Source: CF-162 sp963667205 (GTDB taxonomy: Bacteria > Chloroflexota > Dehalococcoidia > SM23-28-2 > RBG-16-64-32). Taken from it: a stretch of 64,000 nt of DNA. Location: positions 992,001 through 1,056,000 of the forward strand of contig OY762959.1 of assembly GCA_963667205.1 (NCBI GenBank). The letters are read 5' to 3'. The translations under genes and the position numbers were made by a program. A model generated the notes under the pieces. It saw only the letters and a program-made list of their open reading frames with translations. It did no database searches and was not told where the DNA came from. Shown here piece after piece: positions 34,085 through 43,519 of the stretch (within the stretch, counting starts at the first letter, position 1; every line of letters starts with the position of its first letter).

Positions 34085-34819
34085 ATGGATACCCGCTGGA
34101 CTATCTTCGCAATTGCCATACTAGTCTTCGCCTGCTTGTCGTGCGGCGGCCCCGAAGCCGTCAGGATGGGTACCGAAGGGGCGTATCCTCCCTACAACTT
34201 CATCGACGACGAGGGAGAAGTCGACGGATTCGAGCGGGAGTTGGGTGACGAGCTGTGCCGCCGGGCCGACCTCGAATGCACCTGGGTGACCAACGACTGG
34301 GACAGCATCATACCCAACCTGGTGGCTGGGGACTATGACACCATCCTCGCCGGGATGAGCATCACCGACGAGCGGGACGAGGTCATCGATTTCACGCAGC
34401 CGTACTTCCCTCCCGGCCAGTCAGTCTACCTGGCACTGGCCGGGGCTGGCGGCGATGTGGTAGACGGCAAGGTGGCTGCTCAGGTGGCTACCATCCAGGC
34501 GGGCCACCTGTCGCAGTCAGGCGCGACGCTCCTGGAGTACGAACTGGCCCCTGAGGTGGTCTCGGCCGTCTTGAGCGGAGAGGCGGATGCGGCGTTGGTC
34601 GACCTGGAGTTCGCCCGGGAGGGTATGGCGGAGCATGAAGGAAAGCTGGCCCTGGTGGGCCCGCGCGTCGAACTGGATTCCGGAATCGGCGTGGGCGTCA
34701 GGGAGGACGATGGCGACTTGAAGGACAAGCTGGACAAGGCCATCGCCGACATGAAGGAGGACGGCTCTCTGAACGCCCTCATCGAGAAGTGGTTCGGGCC
34801 CGATGCCGAGAAATTCTAG
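34085..34819 (+). CDS. amino-acid binding lipoprotein (family 3), stand-alone
   Basis: The 244-residue solute-binding protein has lipobox CLSC at about residues 17-20, then VRMGTEGAYPPYNFIDDEG, GFERELGDELCRRADLEC, DTILAGMSITDERDEVIDF and the C-terminal GSLNALIEKWFG. This fits His/Arg/Gln-type binding proteins. A GGAGG lies 7 bp before ATG 34085. No permease or ATPase follows, so it may work with a transporter elsewhere, such as the AapQMP copies. Confidence 0.9.
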   Translation: MDTRWTIFAIAILVFACLSCGGPEAVRMGTEGAYPPYNFIDDEGEVDGFERELGDELCRRADLECTWVTNDWDSIIPNLVAGDYDTILAGMSITDERDEVIDFTQPYFPPGQSVYLALAGAGGDVVDGKVAAQVATIQAGHLSQSGATLLEYELAPEVVSAVLSGEADAALVDLEFAREGMAEHEGKLALVGPRVELDSGIGVGVREDDGDLKDKLDKAIADMKEDGSLNALIEKWFGPDAEKF

Positions 34820-35171
34820 TTCAAGGTCATGCTCCTCCAGACGGCCTCTGAAGAGAAGGTCAACCCCTGACTCAGGCTGGTTGCAACGGCATAGGCACGG
34901 GCGACATTGGCCGCCGGCGCTGCCATCCTGTCATAATCATGCGGCAGCAGCCCTTGGTGAGTCTCACGGTCCCAGCCACATCTCAAAGATGGTTCTGTCT
35001 ACCGTCAAAATAGGCCCACCGTACTGTCACATTAATCTGCGACCCTATGCAGGGTAACCCCCCACCCCTTAAAGCTCAGAAGGCGCTAGCCTTGGGCAGT
35101 CTCAGGCTCTTAGGCGTGCTACTAGGTCGTGCCAGTGCACTGCACTTGAAGCCTAAACGGTATACCTTTAC
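34820..35171. other. 350-bp intergenic region with an IS-end remnant
   Basis: No gene is seen. It lies between the 3' ends of the binding-protein gene and dnaN (convergent). The only recognisable element is the 30-bp IS-end-like repeat at 34976-35005. Confidence 0.6.
34976..35005 (+). repeat. solo IS-end-like repeat
   Basis: This matches the arms at 1122-1203 (core GATGGTTCTGTCTACCGT) and is followed 7 bp later by GGCCCACC. No transposase lies nearby. Confidence 0.65.
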
Positions 35172-36308
35172 TCACCACTGGACGAACATCGGCATGACGA
35201 CGTGGACGTACGTGTCGTCGCCGATGGGGCGGATGACGCCGGGGCTGGACGGGCTCGTCGTTTCGAGCGCCACGCTGTCCACCTCCAGCACCTGGAGGAC
35301 GTCCTGCAGGTAGCGGCTGTTGAAGGCGATCTTGGACTCTTCGCCCTCCATCTTGACGTCGATGTCGCCGCGGTGCTCGCCGATCTCTTCGGCGCGCGCT
35401 GAGATCGTCAGCTTGCCGGGCTGGCCATCGCCGGACGGGTCCATCTGCAAGCGAACGATACCGGCGCCGTCGCGGGCGAAGATGGCGGAGATGCGCGTCT
35501 CCTGGAGGAACGGCTTCATTTCGATCTCGGCGCGGCTGGTGAAGGACGAGGGGATCAGCTGACCGTAGTTGGGGAACGTCCCCTGGATCAGCGTGGCGAT
35601 AATCTCGACCGAAGCCATCTTGAAGAGCACCTGCGTGTGCCCGGCGTTGATCGACATCTCGACCTGGTCGCTCTCGTCCGAGAGCAGGCGCTCGACTTCG
35701 CGCAGGGCGCGGGCCGGCACGATCACTTCGACCTTCTCCGGCACATCGTCTGCGAGCGCGAGCTTGTGGACAGCGAGGCGGAAGCCGTCGGCGGCGGCGA
35801 GGGTCAGCGTCTGCTCCTCGGCCAGCGTATGGATGCCGGTGAGGACGGGTCGCGTATCGTCGGTGGCGGCGGCGAACTGCACCTGGGCGATCGCCTTGCC
35901 GAGGTCGGCGGGGGCGAGGCTGATGCTCAGTCCGTCATCGACGGCGGGCACCGGCGGGAAATCGGCGGCGTCCATGCCGGCCATCGTCGCTTCGTTGCGG
36001 GCGCAGCTGATGTGCAGCTGGTTGCCGCGCGCCGGGACGTTGAGGTCGATCTTCTCATTCGGGAGCGAGGCGACGAAGTCGGTCAGGAGGCGGGCCGGGA
36101 CTGTGACCGCTCCTTCTTCCTCGACCTGGGCGCCGATCCAGCAGGTGATCGCCATCGTCGAGGCGTCGCTGGCGACGAGCTTGAGACGGCCCTGGTCGGT
36201 CTCGAGCTTGACGTGCGAGGCCTGCGGCAAGGTGCTGCGCACAGGCACAGCGCGTCCGACGATCGAGAGGCCTTTGGTGAGATTGTCCTGGAGACAAGAG
36301 AGTTTCAT
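35172..36308 (-). CDS. dnaN: DNA polymerase III beta subunit (sliding clamp)
   Basis: The ring-shaped processivity factor holds the polymerase on DNA. The 378 residues contain three clamp domains: N-terminal MKLSCLQDNLTKGLSIV, central RPVLTGIHTLAEEQTLTL, and C-terminal ISARAEEIGEHRGDIDV, ending TYVHVVMPMFVQ, close to the canonical PMR/L ending. I start it at ATG 36308; longer frames upstream are not family-like. AGGTAA gives a weak ribosome site. It is not next to dnaA here, as in many bacteria outside the origin region. Confidence 0.95.
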   Translation of the reverse strand: MKLSCLQDNLTKGLSIVGRAVPVRSTLPQASHVKLETDQGRLKLVASDASTMAITCWIGAQVEEEGAVTVPARLLTDFVASLPNEKIDLNVPARGNQLHISCARNEATMAGMDAADFPPVPAVDDGLSISLAPADLGKAIAQVQFAAATDDTRPVLTGIHTLAEEQTLTLAAADGFRLAVHKLALADDVPEKVEVIVPARALREVERLLSDESDQVEMSINAGHTQVLFKMASVEIIATLIQGTFPNYGQLIPSSFTSRAEIEMKPFLQETRISAIFARDGAGIVRLQMDPSGDGQPGKLTISARAEEIGEHRGDIDVKMEGEESKIAFNSRYLQDVLQVLEVDSVALETTSPSSPGVIRPIGDDTYVHVVMPMFVQW

Positions 36309-36421
36309 ATGCTTACCTACTTTATCAATTGGGGTGGGGCGTGAAAACGCGGCTAGTATATCGCCGGGCCTCGGCACCCGCAAGCGGGCGGCGGCGGGGC
36401 GAGGCGACGCGCCGGTGAGCC

Positions 36422-36454
36422 CCGCTTGTCCTTCGAGTGCCTCAGGACAAGCGG
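36422..36454. repeat. REP-like hairpin
   Basis: The arms CCGCTTGTCC (36422-36431) and GGACAAGCGG (36445-36454) enclose TTCGAGTGCCTCA, with a second nested complementarity (TCCTTCGAG...CTCAGGA). It lies upstream of dnaN, between it and the small membrane protein gene. The form resembles short dispersed palindromes of intergenic regions, but no second copy is found in this window. Confidence 0.55.
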
Positions 36455-36516
36455 TGGCCAGACGATCGACGAGCACCCCGACGCGGGGCTCGCCGGCGCC
36501 GGGCGTACCCTGGCGC

Positions 36517-36828
36517 TCAGGCGGCGACGTGGGGCGGCGGACGCGCCTCTTCTCCTGGATTCTCGGAGTAGAGCTTCTCGGCGCGCTCCTTGATGCCGAG
36601 GAGCATCTTGTGCTCCATGACGGAGGCTCCGGGATCGACCACGACCATCGCGGCCCTGGCGGCGAACGGCGCGTCCTTCAGGGTGATCCGGTTGCGAATG
36701 ATGAACCGGGTCTGCGCCTCGCCGAGCGAGGCGCCCCAGCGGTTGTATCGACGCCGCAAGTTCACCCCGCCCAGAACGGCACCGGCCACGGCAACAAGCG
36801 CGAGCATTCCGGCCATCAATCTACGCAT
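36517..36828 (-). CDS. small membrane-anchored protein of unknown function
   Basis: About 103 residues start MRRLMAGMLALVAVAGAV at ATG 36828, chosen because AAGGAGGA lies 4-5 bp upstream. One N-terminal membrane segment is followed by a charged cytoplasmic-type part (RFIIRNRITLKDAPFAAR, then AEKLYSENPGEEARPPP). No family recognised. It lies between hemL and dnaN, same strand. Confidence 0.6.
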   Translation of the reverse strand: MRRLMAGMLALVAVAGAVLGGVNLRRRYNRWGASLGEAQTRFIIRNRITLKDAPFAARAAMVVVDPGASVMEHKMLLGIKERAEKLYSENPGEEARPPPHVAA

Positions 36829-36957
36829 GACATCCTCCTTCGCTGCTGACTGCATCATTGCAGGTGACCGCTCCCGCGACAGGGGCGAACTGTCGCGTTG
36901 TGGCAGGCCGTTTGGCAGGACGCAACCGGGAGCGCGCCGTTCCGTTCGCGAGGGCGG

Positions 36958-38251
<1,294 letters not shown>

Positions 38252-38259
<8 letters not shown>

Positions 38260-38983
38260 CGTCCGGTACCAGCATGGCGACGAGCTCTGAGAGCGATTTC
38301 ACGCGGACGTCCGGGAACGGGATGTCGCGCGGCTTACGGTATCCGTCGCGGTTGACCCAGGCCGCGCGCATGCCGGCGCGGGCCGAGCCAAGCAGGTCGG
38401 GAATCGGGCTGTCACCAACGTAGAGGATGTCTTGCGGCGGCAGACGCAGGCGGCGGGCCATCTCGGCGAAGATCGCCGGGTTGGGCTTGATCGCCCGCGC
38501 CTCCTCGGACGAGAGAATGTGCTTGAAGCGCAGGCCGTTTCGGCGGAGACATGACGTGAGGAAGTCGTCGTCGGCGTTGGAGAGCAACGCCACTTCGTAG
38601 TGCCGGCCGATCGCCTCGATTGCCGGCCGGGCGTCGTCGAAGGCCGGCGCGTCCGTGAGAGCAGCCTTGAAGGTCATCGTCGCGCGCCCGACGTCGCCGT
38701 CCAGCCTTAGCTGCCTAAAGACGCGCTCGAACTGGAGCGCCCAGGCCTCGTCGTAGCGCCTGTAGACCGGGGCGCGGTGGTGCTCGGCGCCCATGACATA
38801 GGAGGAGCGCACGAAGCGACGCCAGACCTCGCCGGCGTCGGCGTCGAGCGACTGATCGTCGCAGATTTCGGCCATCGTGGCGATGAAGTCGGGCTCGGCG
38901 AAGTTGATAACGGTGCCGTAGGCGTCGAAGACGACGGCCTTGACTTCACCGGGACGCAGGCGCTTTCTCGATTGGCGGGCCAT
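38252..38983 (-). CDS. HAD-superfamily hydrolase (haloacid dehalogenase type II-like)
   Basis: The 243 residues carry HAD motif I AVVFDAYGTVIN (nucleophile Asp), motif II LLSNADDD, motif III Lys in AIKPNPAIF and motif IV ILYVGDSPIPD. The DAYGT variant is shared with 2-haloacid dehalogenases and some phosphatases, so dehalogenase activity is not certain. It overlaps hemL by 8 bp. A role in tetrapyrrole metabolism is possible by context only. Confidence 0.88.
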
Positions 38984-39100
38984 GGGGTGAGGTTACCAAA
39001 AGCGCGAGTTGCGGGAACGTGCGCCCCCTGTGTGGCGCTCCGCTCTTCCTTCGCGAACCTCAGGCTGAGCGGGAGCGAGCGTATGCGGCGGGTCCGGCGC

Positions 39101-40369
39101 CTAGCTGGGCATGTCGATGAGGTGGCCCAGCTTGTCGCGCTTCGTTTCCAGATACTTCCGGTTGTGCTGGTTCGGCGTGGCCTGGATCGACACCCGCTCG
39201 ACGACCTTGAGTCCGTAGCCTTCGATGCCGGCGCGCTTCCGCGGGTTGTTCGTGAGCAGGCGCACCTCGGAGAGGCCCAGGTCAAGCAGGATCTGCATGC
39301 CGATGCCGTAGTCGCGACGATCGGCGGCGAAGCCCAGTGCTTCGTTGGCCTGGACCGTATCGAGCCCTTCCGTTTCCTGCAGGGAGTAGGCCTTGATCTT
39401 GTTGTGGAAGCCGATGCCGCGCCCCTCCTGTCGCATGTAGAGGAGGACGCCCCGGCCCTCCTGTGCGATCTGGTTGAGGGCGAGGTCGATCTGGTCGCCG
39501 CAGTCGCAGCGCATCGAGCCGAGGACGTCACCGGTAACGCACTGCGAGTGCACCCGCACGAGGACGGGCTCCGGCGTCGTCAGGTCACCCACGACGAGCG
39601 CCGCGTGCTCGTCGGTGTCGATCTGCGAGCGGTAAGCGTAGAGCGTGAACTCGCCCCACTTCGTGGGCAGAGCGGTGGCGGCCACGCGTTCGACGAGGCG
39701 TTCGCGCGCGACGCGGTGGCGGATGAGCTGGTTGATGCTGATGATCGTGAGCTTGTGCCGCTTGGCGAAGCGCATCAGGGCCTGGCGGCGCATCATCTTG
39801 CCGTTCGGGTTCATCAGCTCGCAGAGGACGGCAACGGGCCGCAGGTCAGCGAGATGGCACATGTCAACGCAGGCCTCGGTGTGGCCGGCGCGGACGAGGA
39901 CGCCGCCTTCGCGGGCCCGCAGGGGATAGACGTGGCCCGGCATGACGACGTCGACCGGCTCCGACCGGGCGTCGGCAAGCACCTCTATCGTTCGCGCTCG
40001 GTCGGCCGCGGAGACGCCGGTGCTGACGCCCGCACGGGCGTCGACGGAGACCGTGAACGCGGTACCGTACTGGGCCTGATTGTTGCCCACCATCAGCGGG
40101 ATGCGCAGCGTGTCCAGCCGGTCTTCCGACATCGGCACACAGATGATGCCGCTGGTGTACTTGAGCATGAACGCGATCGCTTCTTCGCTGATGTGCTCAG
40201 CAGCGATGATGAGGTCGCCTTCGTTCTCGCGGTCGTCGTCGTCAACGACGATCACGAAGCGACCGGAGCGGAAGTCCGCGATCGCATCCTCGACGGCGGA
40301 GAAGCCGGGCTCCCGGAGGCTTTCGGTGGGGTCAGGGGGTTTCGCCGGTGTCTTCTTGCGGCTGGGCAT
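39101..40369 (-). CDS. ribBA: bifunctional DHBP synthase / GTP cyclohydrolase II
   Basis: This enzyme supplies both branches of riboflavin synthesis. N-terminal RibB (about 25-230) has FVIVVDDDDRENEGDLII and VDARAGVSTGVSAADRA with acidic and His metal ligands. C-terminal RibA (about 235-422) has HSQCVTGDVLGSMRCDCG (three zinc Cys), MRQEGRGIGFHNKIKAY and RLLTNNPRK. The length of 422 is typical. No other rib genes are adjacent, and I saw no FMN riboswitch in the 110 bp upstream. A hairpin upstream separates it from dtd. Confidence 0.95.
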   Translation of the reverse strand: MPSRKKTPAKPPDPTESLREPGFSAVEDAIADFRSGRFVIVVDDDDRENEGDLIIAAEHISEEAIAFMLKYTSGIICVPMSEDRLDTLRIPLMVGNNQAQYGTAFTVSVDARAGVSTGVSAADRARTIEVLADARSEPVDVVMPGHVYPLRAREGGVLVRAGHTEACVDMCHLADLRPVAVLCELMNPNGKMMRRQALMRFAKRHKLTIISINQLIRHRVARERLVERVAATALPTKWGEFTLYAYRSQIDTDEHAALVVGDLTTPEPVLVRVHSQCVTGDVLGSMRCDCGDQIDLALNQIAQEGRGVLLYMRQEGRGIGFHNKIKAYSLQETEGLDTVQANEALGFAADRRDYGIGMQILLDLGLSEVRLLTNNPRKRAGIEGYGLKVVERVSIQATPNQHNRKYLETKRDKLGHLIDMPS

Positions 40370-40427
40370 GACGTGCCTCCTCTTCGCTGTCGCGCTCCGG
40401 TGGGGCGGGTACGCGCACCCGCATTAT

Positions 40428-40461
40428 GCGGGAACCTTTACGTGCGCGTCAAGGTTCCCGC
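40428..40461 (-). terminator. hairpin between dtd and ribBA
   Basis: The 11-bp exact arms GCGGGAACCTT (40428-40438) and complement (40451-40461) with a 12-base loop lie 22 bp after the dtd stop. On the minus strand ATAATG follows, so it probably ends dtd transcription while a ribBA promoter lies just beyond. Confidence 0.65.
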
Positions 40462-40482
40462 CGGCCGCATACGCTTGTCTCT

Positions 40483-40965
40483 TTACGGTCCGTTGAGGCC
40501 CTTGCCGCGACGCGGGCGGTCCAGATCCGCGCTGTCGATGACGATCGTCACCGGCCCGTCGTTCACGAGGTCGACGAACATCGTCGCGCCGAAGCGGCCG
40601 GTCCGCGTCTCGACGCCCAGACGGCGGAGCTCTTCCGCGAAGGCGGCGACGAGCGGCTCGGCGGCCTCGGGGCGGGCGGCGGCGACGAAGCTGGGGCGGC
40701 GCCCGCGACGGACGTCGGCCAGGAGCGTGAACTGGCTGACGACGAGCGCCTCGCCGCCGGTATCGATCAGCGAGAGGTTGAAGCGGCTGTCGTCATCGCT
40801 GAAGATGCGCATCTCGGCGCACTTGACGGCGATGCGCCGCGCCTCTGCCTCGTCGTCGCCCTCCGCGACGCCGACGAGCAACAGAAGCCCCGGCCCGATC
40901 GAGGCGACCGACTCGCCGTCGACGGTGACCGAGGCGCCGGCGACACGCTGGAGGACGACCTTCAT
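40483..40965 (-). CDS. dtd: D-aminoacyl-tRNA deacylase
   Basis: This enzyme hydrolyses D-amino acids and glycine wrongly attached to tRNA. The 160 residues start MKVVLQRVAGASVTVDG at ATG 40965; the frame extends to 41004, but the family starts here. Conserved blocks are LVVSQFTLLADVRRGRRPSF (SQFTL active-site segment) and the C-terminal FGATMFVDLVNDGPVT (NxGP motif, here NDGPVT). It is complete and cytosolic. Confidence 0.95.
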   Translation of the reverse strand: MKVVLQRVAGASVTVDGESVASIGPGLLLLVGVAEGDDEAEARRIAVKCAEMRIFSDDDSRFNLSLIDTGGEALVVSQFTLLADVRRGRRPSFVAAARPEAAEPLVAAFAEELRRLGVETRTGRFGATMFVDLVNDGPVTIVIDSADLDRPRRGKGLNGP

Positions 40966-41025
40966 GCCGATATCGTAAGCGACAGGAGACGGAGGACGGG
41001 GCACCTGGGACAGGTTGAGGCGGCG

Positions 41026-41325
41026 CTAATCGACGGGGGCTTCGGTCTTGGAAGTGGAGTCTGAGGAGCCGGCGTCGTCGCTTTTGGTGGGCTTTCCGTC
41101 ATCGCCGGAAGTGGTGGTGGAGGAGTCGCTTTCGGTGCTGGGCGGTCCGGAGCCGCGGTTGTCTGTGCTGTAAAAGCCGCTGCCCTTGAAGATCACTGCC
41201 GGCATGCTGATCTGGCGCCGGGCGCGGGCGCCACACTGAGCGCACTTCTGGGTCGACGGAGCGCTGAAGCTCTCTGTCTTCTCGTAAGTGTGGCCTTTGG
41301 GGCAGCGGTATTCGTATACAGGCAA
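41026..41325 (-). CDS. FmdB-type zinc-ribbon protein
   Basis: The 99 residues begin MPVYEYRCPKGHTYEKTES with two CxxC-type metal sites (YRCPKGH has one Cys; CAQCGARARR the other pair), then AVIFKGSGFYSTDNR, the standard FmdB ending. A long Ser/Thr/Asp-rich tail follows. FmdB proteins are small putative regulators; function is not known. One Cys of the first pair is replaced (CPKGH), which is common in this family. Confidence 0.85.
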   Translation of the reverse strand: MPVYEYRCPKGHTYEKTESFSAPSTQKCAQCGARARRQISMPAVIFKGSGFYSTDNRGSGPPSTESDSSTTTSGDDGKPTKSDDAGSSDSTSKTEAPVD

Positions 41326-41454
41326 GATACTGACTCCGTAGAGATTAAGAGAGAAGACCCCTCTGGGAGCCTTCCGCAGCTATTATAGCGGGCGCTAAGA
41401 AAACGAACAACGCGATGGCGTAGAATGGCCGCATCCCAGCATGAGGAGACCGCC

Positions 41455-42717
41455 ATGCCAGGAAACCGAAGTTTCGCGTTCGCCGCGATGTTCGTCGTCG
41501 TCACGGCCACGATAGCACTGGCCGTCTCGACCAACCGGTCCGAGTCGCCTGTCGCGCAGGCTGGCTCAGGGCCACCAACGCCGACGCCCTCACCGACCGC
41601 CTCGCCAACCGCATCTCCCGCAATTCCCTCGACTGTGAGCGTGTTTGTCAACGACACCGGAGAGGTGGTCAACGACCTCCACGTAGACGTCGACCTTGCC
41701 GCCTCCGTCAGCCTGTCGGCGAACGCTCTCGGCTGTCCTCTGCCATCCCTGCCCGGCAGCGCTCTCTTTTCCTCTTTCGACGTGGTCTGGCCTGCGGCCT
41801 GCGCCGATCCCGGCGAAAGCGTGACCCTGGAGATCTTCAGCGATTGCTTCGCGCCTGCTTGCGGACCGCCGGTGGTCTCTTCCCATTTCTGGACGCTGGA
41901 TGGCACACCGGTGCCGTCGCCGACACCAGCGCCACTCTGCGGCAACACCCCCGCGGGCAACGACGTTTCCGTTCGCCCGCTGGTGGGTGGCCTCGGCAGC
42001 CCCGGCGGCGTTGAGCTTATCTTCTCGACGGTTACCATCTGCGGAACGACGACGGCGGCCACGACCTTGGCCGGGCCGGCACCACCCGCCGGTCTACAGG
42101 TCATCGCACCCGGTGCCTACTACGACCTCAACACGACCGCCACATTCACGGGCCCGGTGACCGTTTGTATCGGGTACGACGAGACGCAACTGGCTGGGTC
42201 GGAGCTGGACCTCGTGCTACTGCACCAAAAGACCGGCGACGACGTCGTCGATGACAAGCTCGGTCTGATAGACGGAACGCCCATCGCCGCCTCGGACATT
42301 ATCTGTGGGGAGACGCTCACGCTCTCGATCTTCGCTGTGGCGGAGCCGGTGCCACCAACCGCCTCGCCCACGCCGTCGCCGGCCCCTACGGCAACGCCGG
42401 AGCTACGCTCGCTCGCCTGGGGCGACTACAACTGCAGCGGAGACGTTGATCCGGTCGATTCACTTGCCGCGCTAAATGCGGACGGCAAGATCATTTTCAA
42501 TACGAACGGCTGCCCCGAGCCGGGTACCGTAGTGGAGGATATGCTCACGCACGTGCTCTTAGGCTGGGGCGACGTCGACTGCAACGGCGAGATCACGCCC
42601 GTAGATTCGCTGGACATCCTGCGCAACGATGCGGGCCTCGGCTACAACCGGGAGCCCGGTTGCCCGCTGCTCGGCGCCACCGGGGAGTGGTTCATCCTGC
42701 GCAGCGAAGACGGCTAG
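41455..42717 (+). CDS. secreted protein with Thr/Pro linkers and C-terminal dockerin-like repeats
   Basis: About 420 residues from ATG 41455 (MPGNRSFAFAAMFVVVTATI), preceded by GAGGAG at 6 bp. A signal peptide and a TPTPSPTAS linker are followed by two unrecognised beta-rich regions (about 50-150 and 170-300, four paired Cys each). A second TPSPAPTATP linker and two dockerin-like repeats follow (WGDYNCSGDVDPVDSLA; WGDVDCNGEITPVDSLD with ILRNDAGLGYNREPGCP). It belongs with the other dockerin-bearing proteins here but has a distinct N-terminal domain. Probably surface-bound; function unknown. Confidence 0.82.
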   Translation: MPGNRSFAFAAMFVVVTATIALAVSTNRSESPVAQAGSGPPTPTPSPTASPTASPAIPSTVSVFVNDTGEVVNDLHVDVDLAASVSLSANALGCPLPSLPGSALFSSFDVVWPAACADPGESVTLEIFSDCFAPACGPPVVSSHFWTLDGTPVPSPTPAPLCGNTPAGNDVSVRPLVGGLGSPGGVELIFSTVTICGTTTAATTLAGPAPPAGLQVIAPGAYYDLNTTATFTGPVTVCIGYDETQLAGSELDLVLLHQKTGDDVVDDKLGLIDGTPIAASDIICGETLTLSIFAVAEPVPPTASPTPSPAPTATPELRSLAWGDYNCSGDVDPVDSLAALNADGKIIFNTNGCPEPGTVVEDMLTHVLLGWGDVDCNGEITPVDSLDILRNDAGLGYNREPGCPLLGATGEWFILRSEDG

Positions 42718-42752
42718 AGGCCGGGCCGAAACGCAGCGATGACGCCTGGAGA

Positions 42753-42896
42753 TCACGCCAGAAGCACCTGCCCGCCAAACGAGACGATCAGAATCAAAAT
42801 CGCGGCGAAGTACGCTAACAGGCGGCGGGTGACGACGAGCCGCCACAAGGCAGCCGCCACCAGCACCACCAGCAGAATCTTGGCGATCGCGATCAT
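42753..42896 (-). CDS. 47-residue hydrophobic membrane protein
   Basis: The short frame encodes MIAIAKILLVVLVAAALWR, then VVTRRLLAYFAAILILIVSF and GGQVLLA: two membrane helices joined by a basic turn. ATG 42896 is preceded by AGGTAG at about 11 bp. It is convergent with the dockerin protein gene, ending 36 bp past its stop. Composition is protein-like and not explained by the opposite strand, but evidence is limited. Confidence 0.5.
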   Translation of the reverse strand: MIAIAKILLVVLVAAALWRLVVTRRLLAYFAAILILIVSFGGQVLLA

Positions 42897-42949
42897 GCGG
42901 CCATTCTACCTGCCGCGGTGGGGTTTGGTTAGTTCACACACCCAATAGG

Positions 42950-43149
42950 CTAATCGTTAGGCTTGAGCTTCACTCCCGCATACTTTAGGGCATCGGCGAT
43001 GCTGACATTGTTCTCATCGATCACCTTCGCGACCGCGACCGAGAGGCGCATGATCTGCCCCGGAGTGAGATCGTCATCAGTTCTCCAGGCCCCATGCCCT
43101 GATGAAACATGTCCGACAAGGTCGCGCGGTCAATTCCGATTCCAGCCAT
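42950..43149 (-). pseudogene. small protein gene with a frameshift
   Basis: An AGGAGG lies 8 bp before ATG 43149 (MAGIGIDRATLSDMFHQGMG). After about 23 codons the coding signal moves to another frame (DDDLTPGQIMRLSVAVAKVIDE, then ADALKYAGVKLKPND and stop at 42950-42952). One lost or gained base near 43080 joins them into about 65 residues. The product is not recognised. It lies beside the transposase island and may be part of it. Confidence 0.5.
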
Positions 43150-43226
43150 TGTGTTGCCTCCTGACGACGTGAGTTAGCGATGAGTGGGGTGAGTATACTA
43201 GGGCGCATCTCATGTAAGGGGGTGTC

Positions 43227-43469
43227 ATGTTTCTGACAGATGCGGAGTGCAGGGAGATCGTTTGCGAGGCGCTCCAAAAGGCTATTGATCACTTCAGCAC
43301 CGCCGACGTTCCATTTGAGTGGAGTTCCACTGGTGTTCTGGCGCTAGATCACAAGAAGCTTACGACCGCAAACGGCGATTTGCACTCAGTTATAGCCGTC
43401 TTGGTGACCGAGAGTGAGGAGGTGCTGACAGAGTACGTCCGCATGTTCGGCAGCATGTCCCAGCCCTAA
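43227..43469 (+). CDS. hypothetical 80-residue protein
   Basis: It starts MFLTDAECREIVCEALQKAI with AAGGGGG upstream and ends EYVRMFGSMSQP. A helical N-terminus is followed by beta-rich SVIAVLVTESEEVLTEY. No family recognised. It lies 50 bp before the IS1595-type transposase on the same strand and may be cargo. Confidence 0.5.
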   Translation: MFLTDAECREIVCEALQKAIDHFSTADVPFEWSSTGVLALDHKKLTTANGDLHSVIAVLVTESEEVLTEYVRMFGSMSQP

Positions 43470-43519
43470 GGGGCGCTCGAACCCAGCTCTCGATCTATTC
43501 TCACCTCTACTATACGTGC

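Noticed and set aside
40370..40482. FMN riboswitch upstream of ribBA
   Set aside because: The gap is 113 bp with one simple hairpin; the conserved FMN-aptamer sequence blocks are not visible.
38777..40978. 733-codon plus-strand open frame opposite the HAD, ribBA and dtd genes
   Set aside because: It crosses three well-supported genes and their intergenic gaps, has no recognisable domain and reflects high-GC antisense bias.
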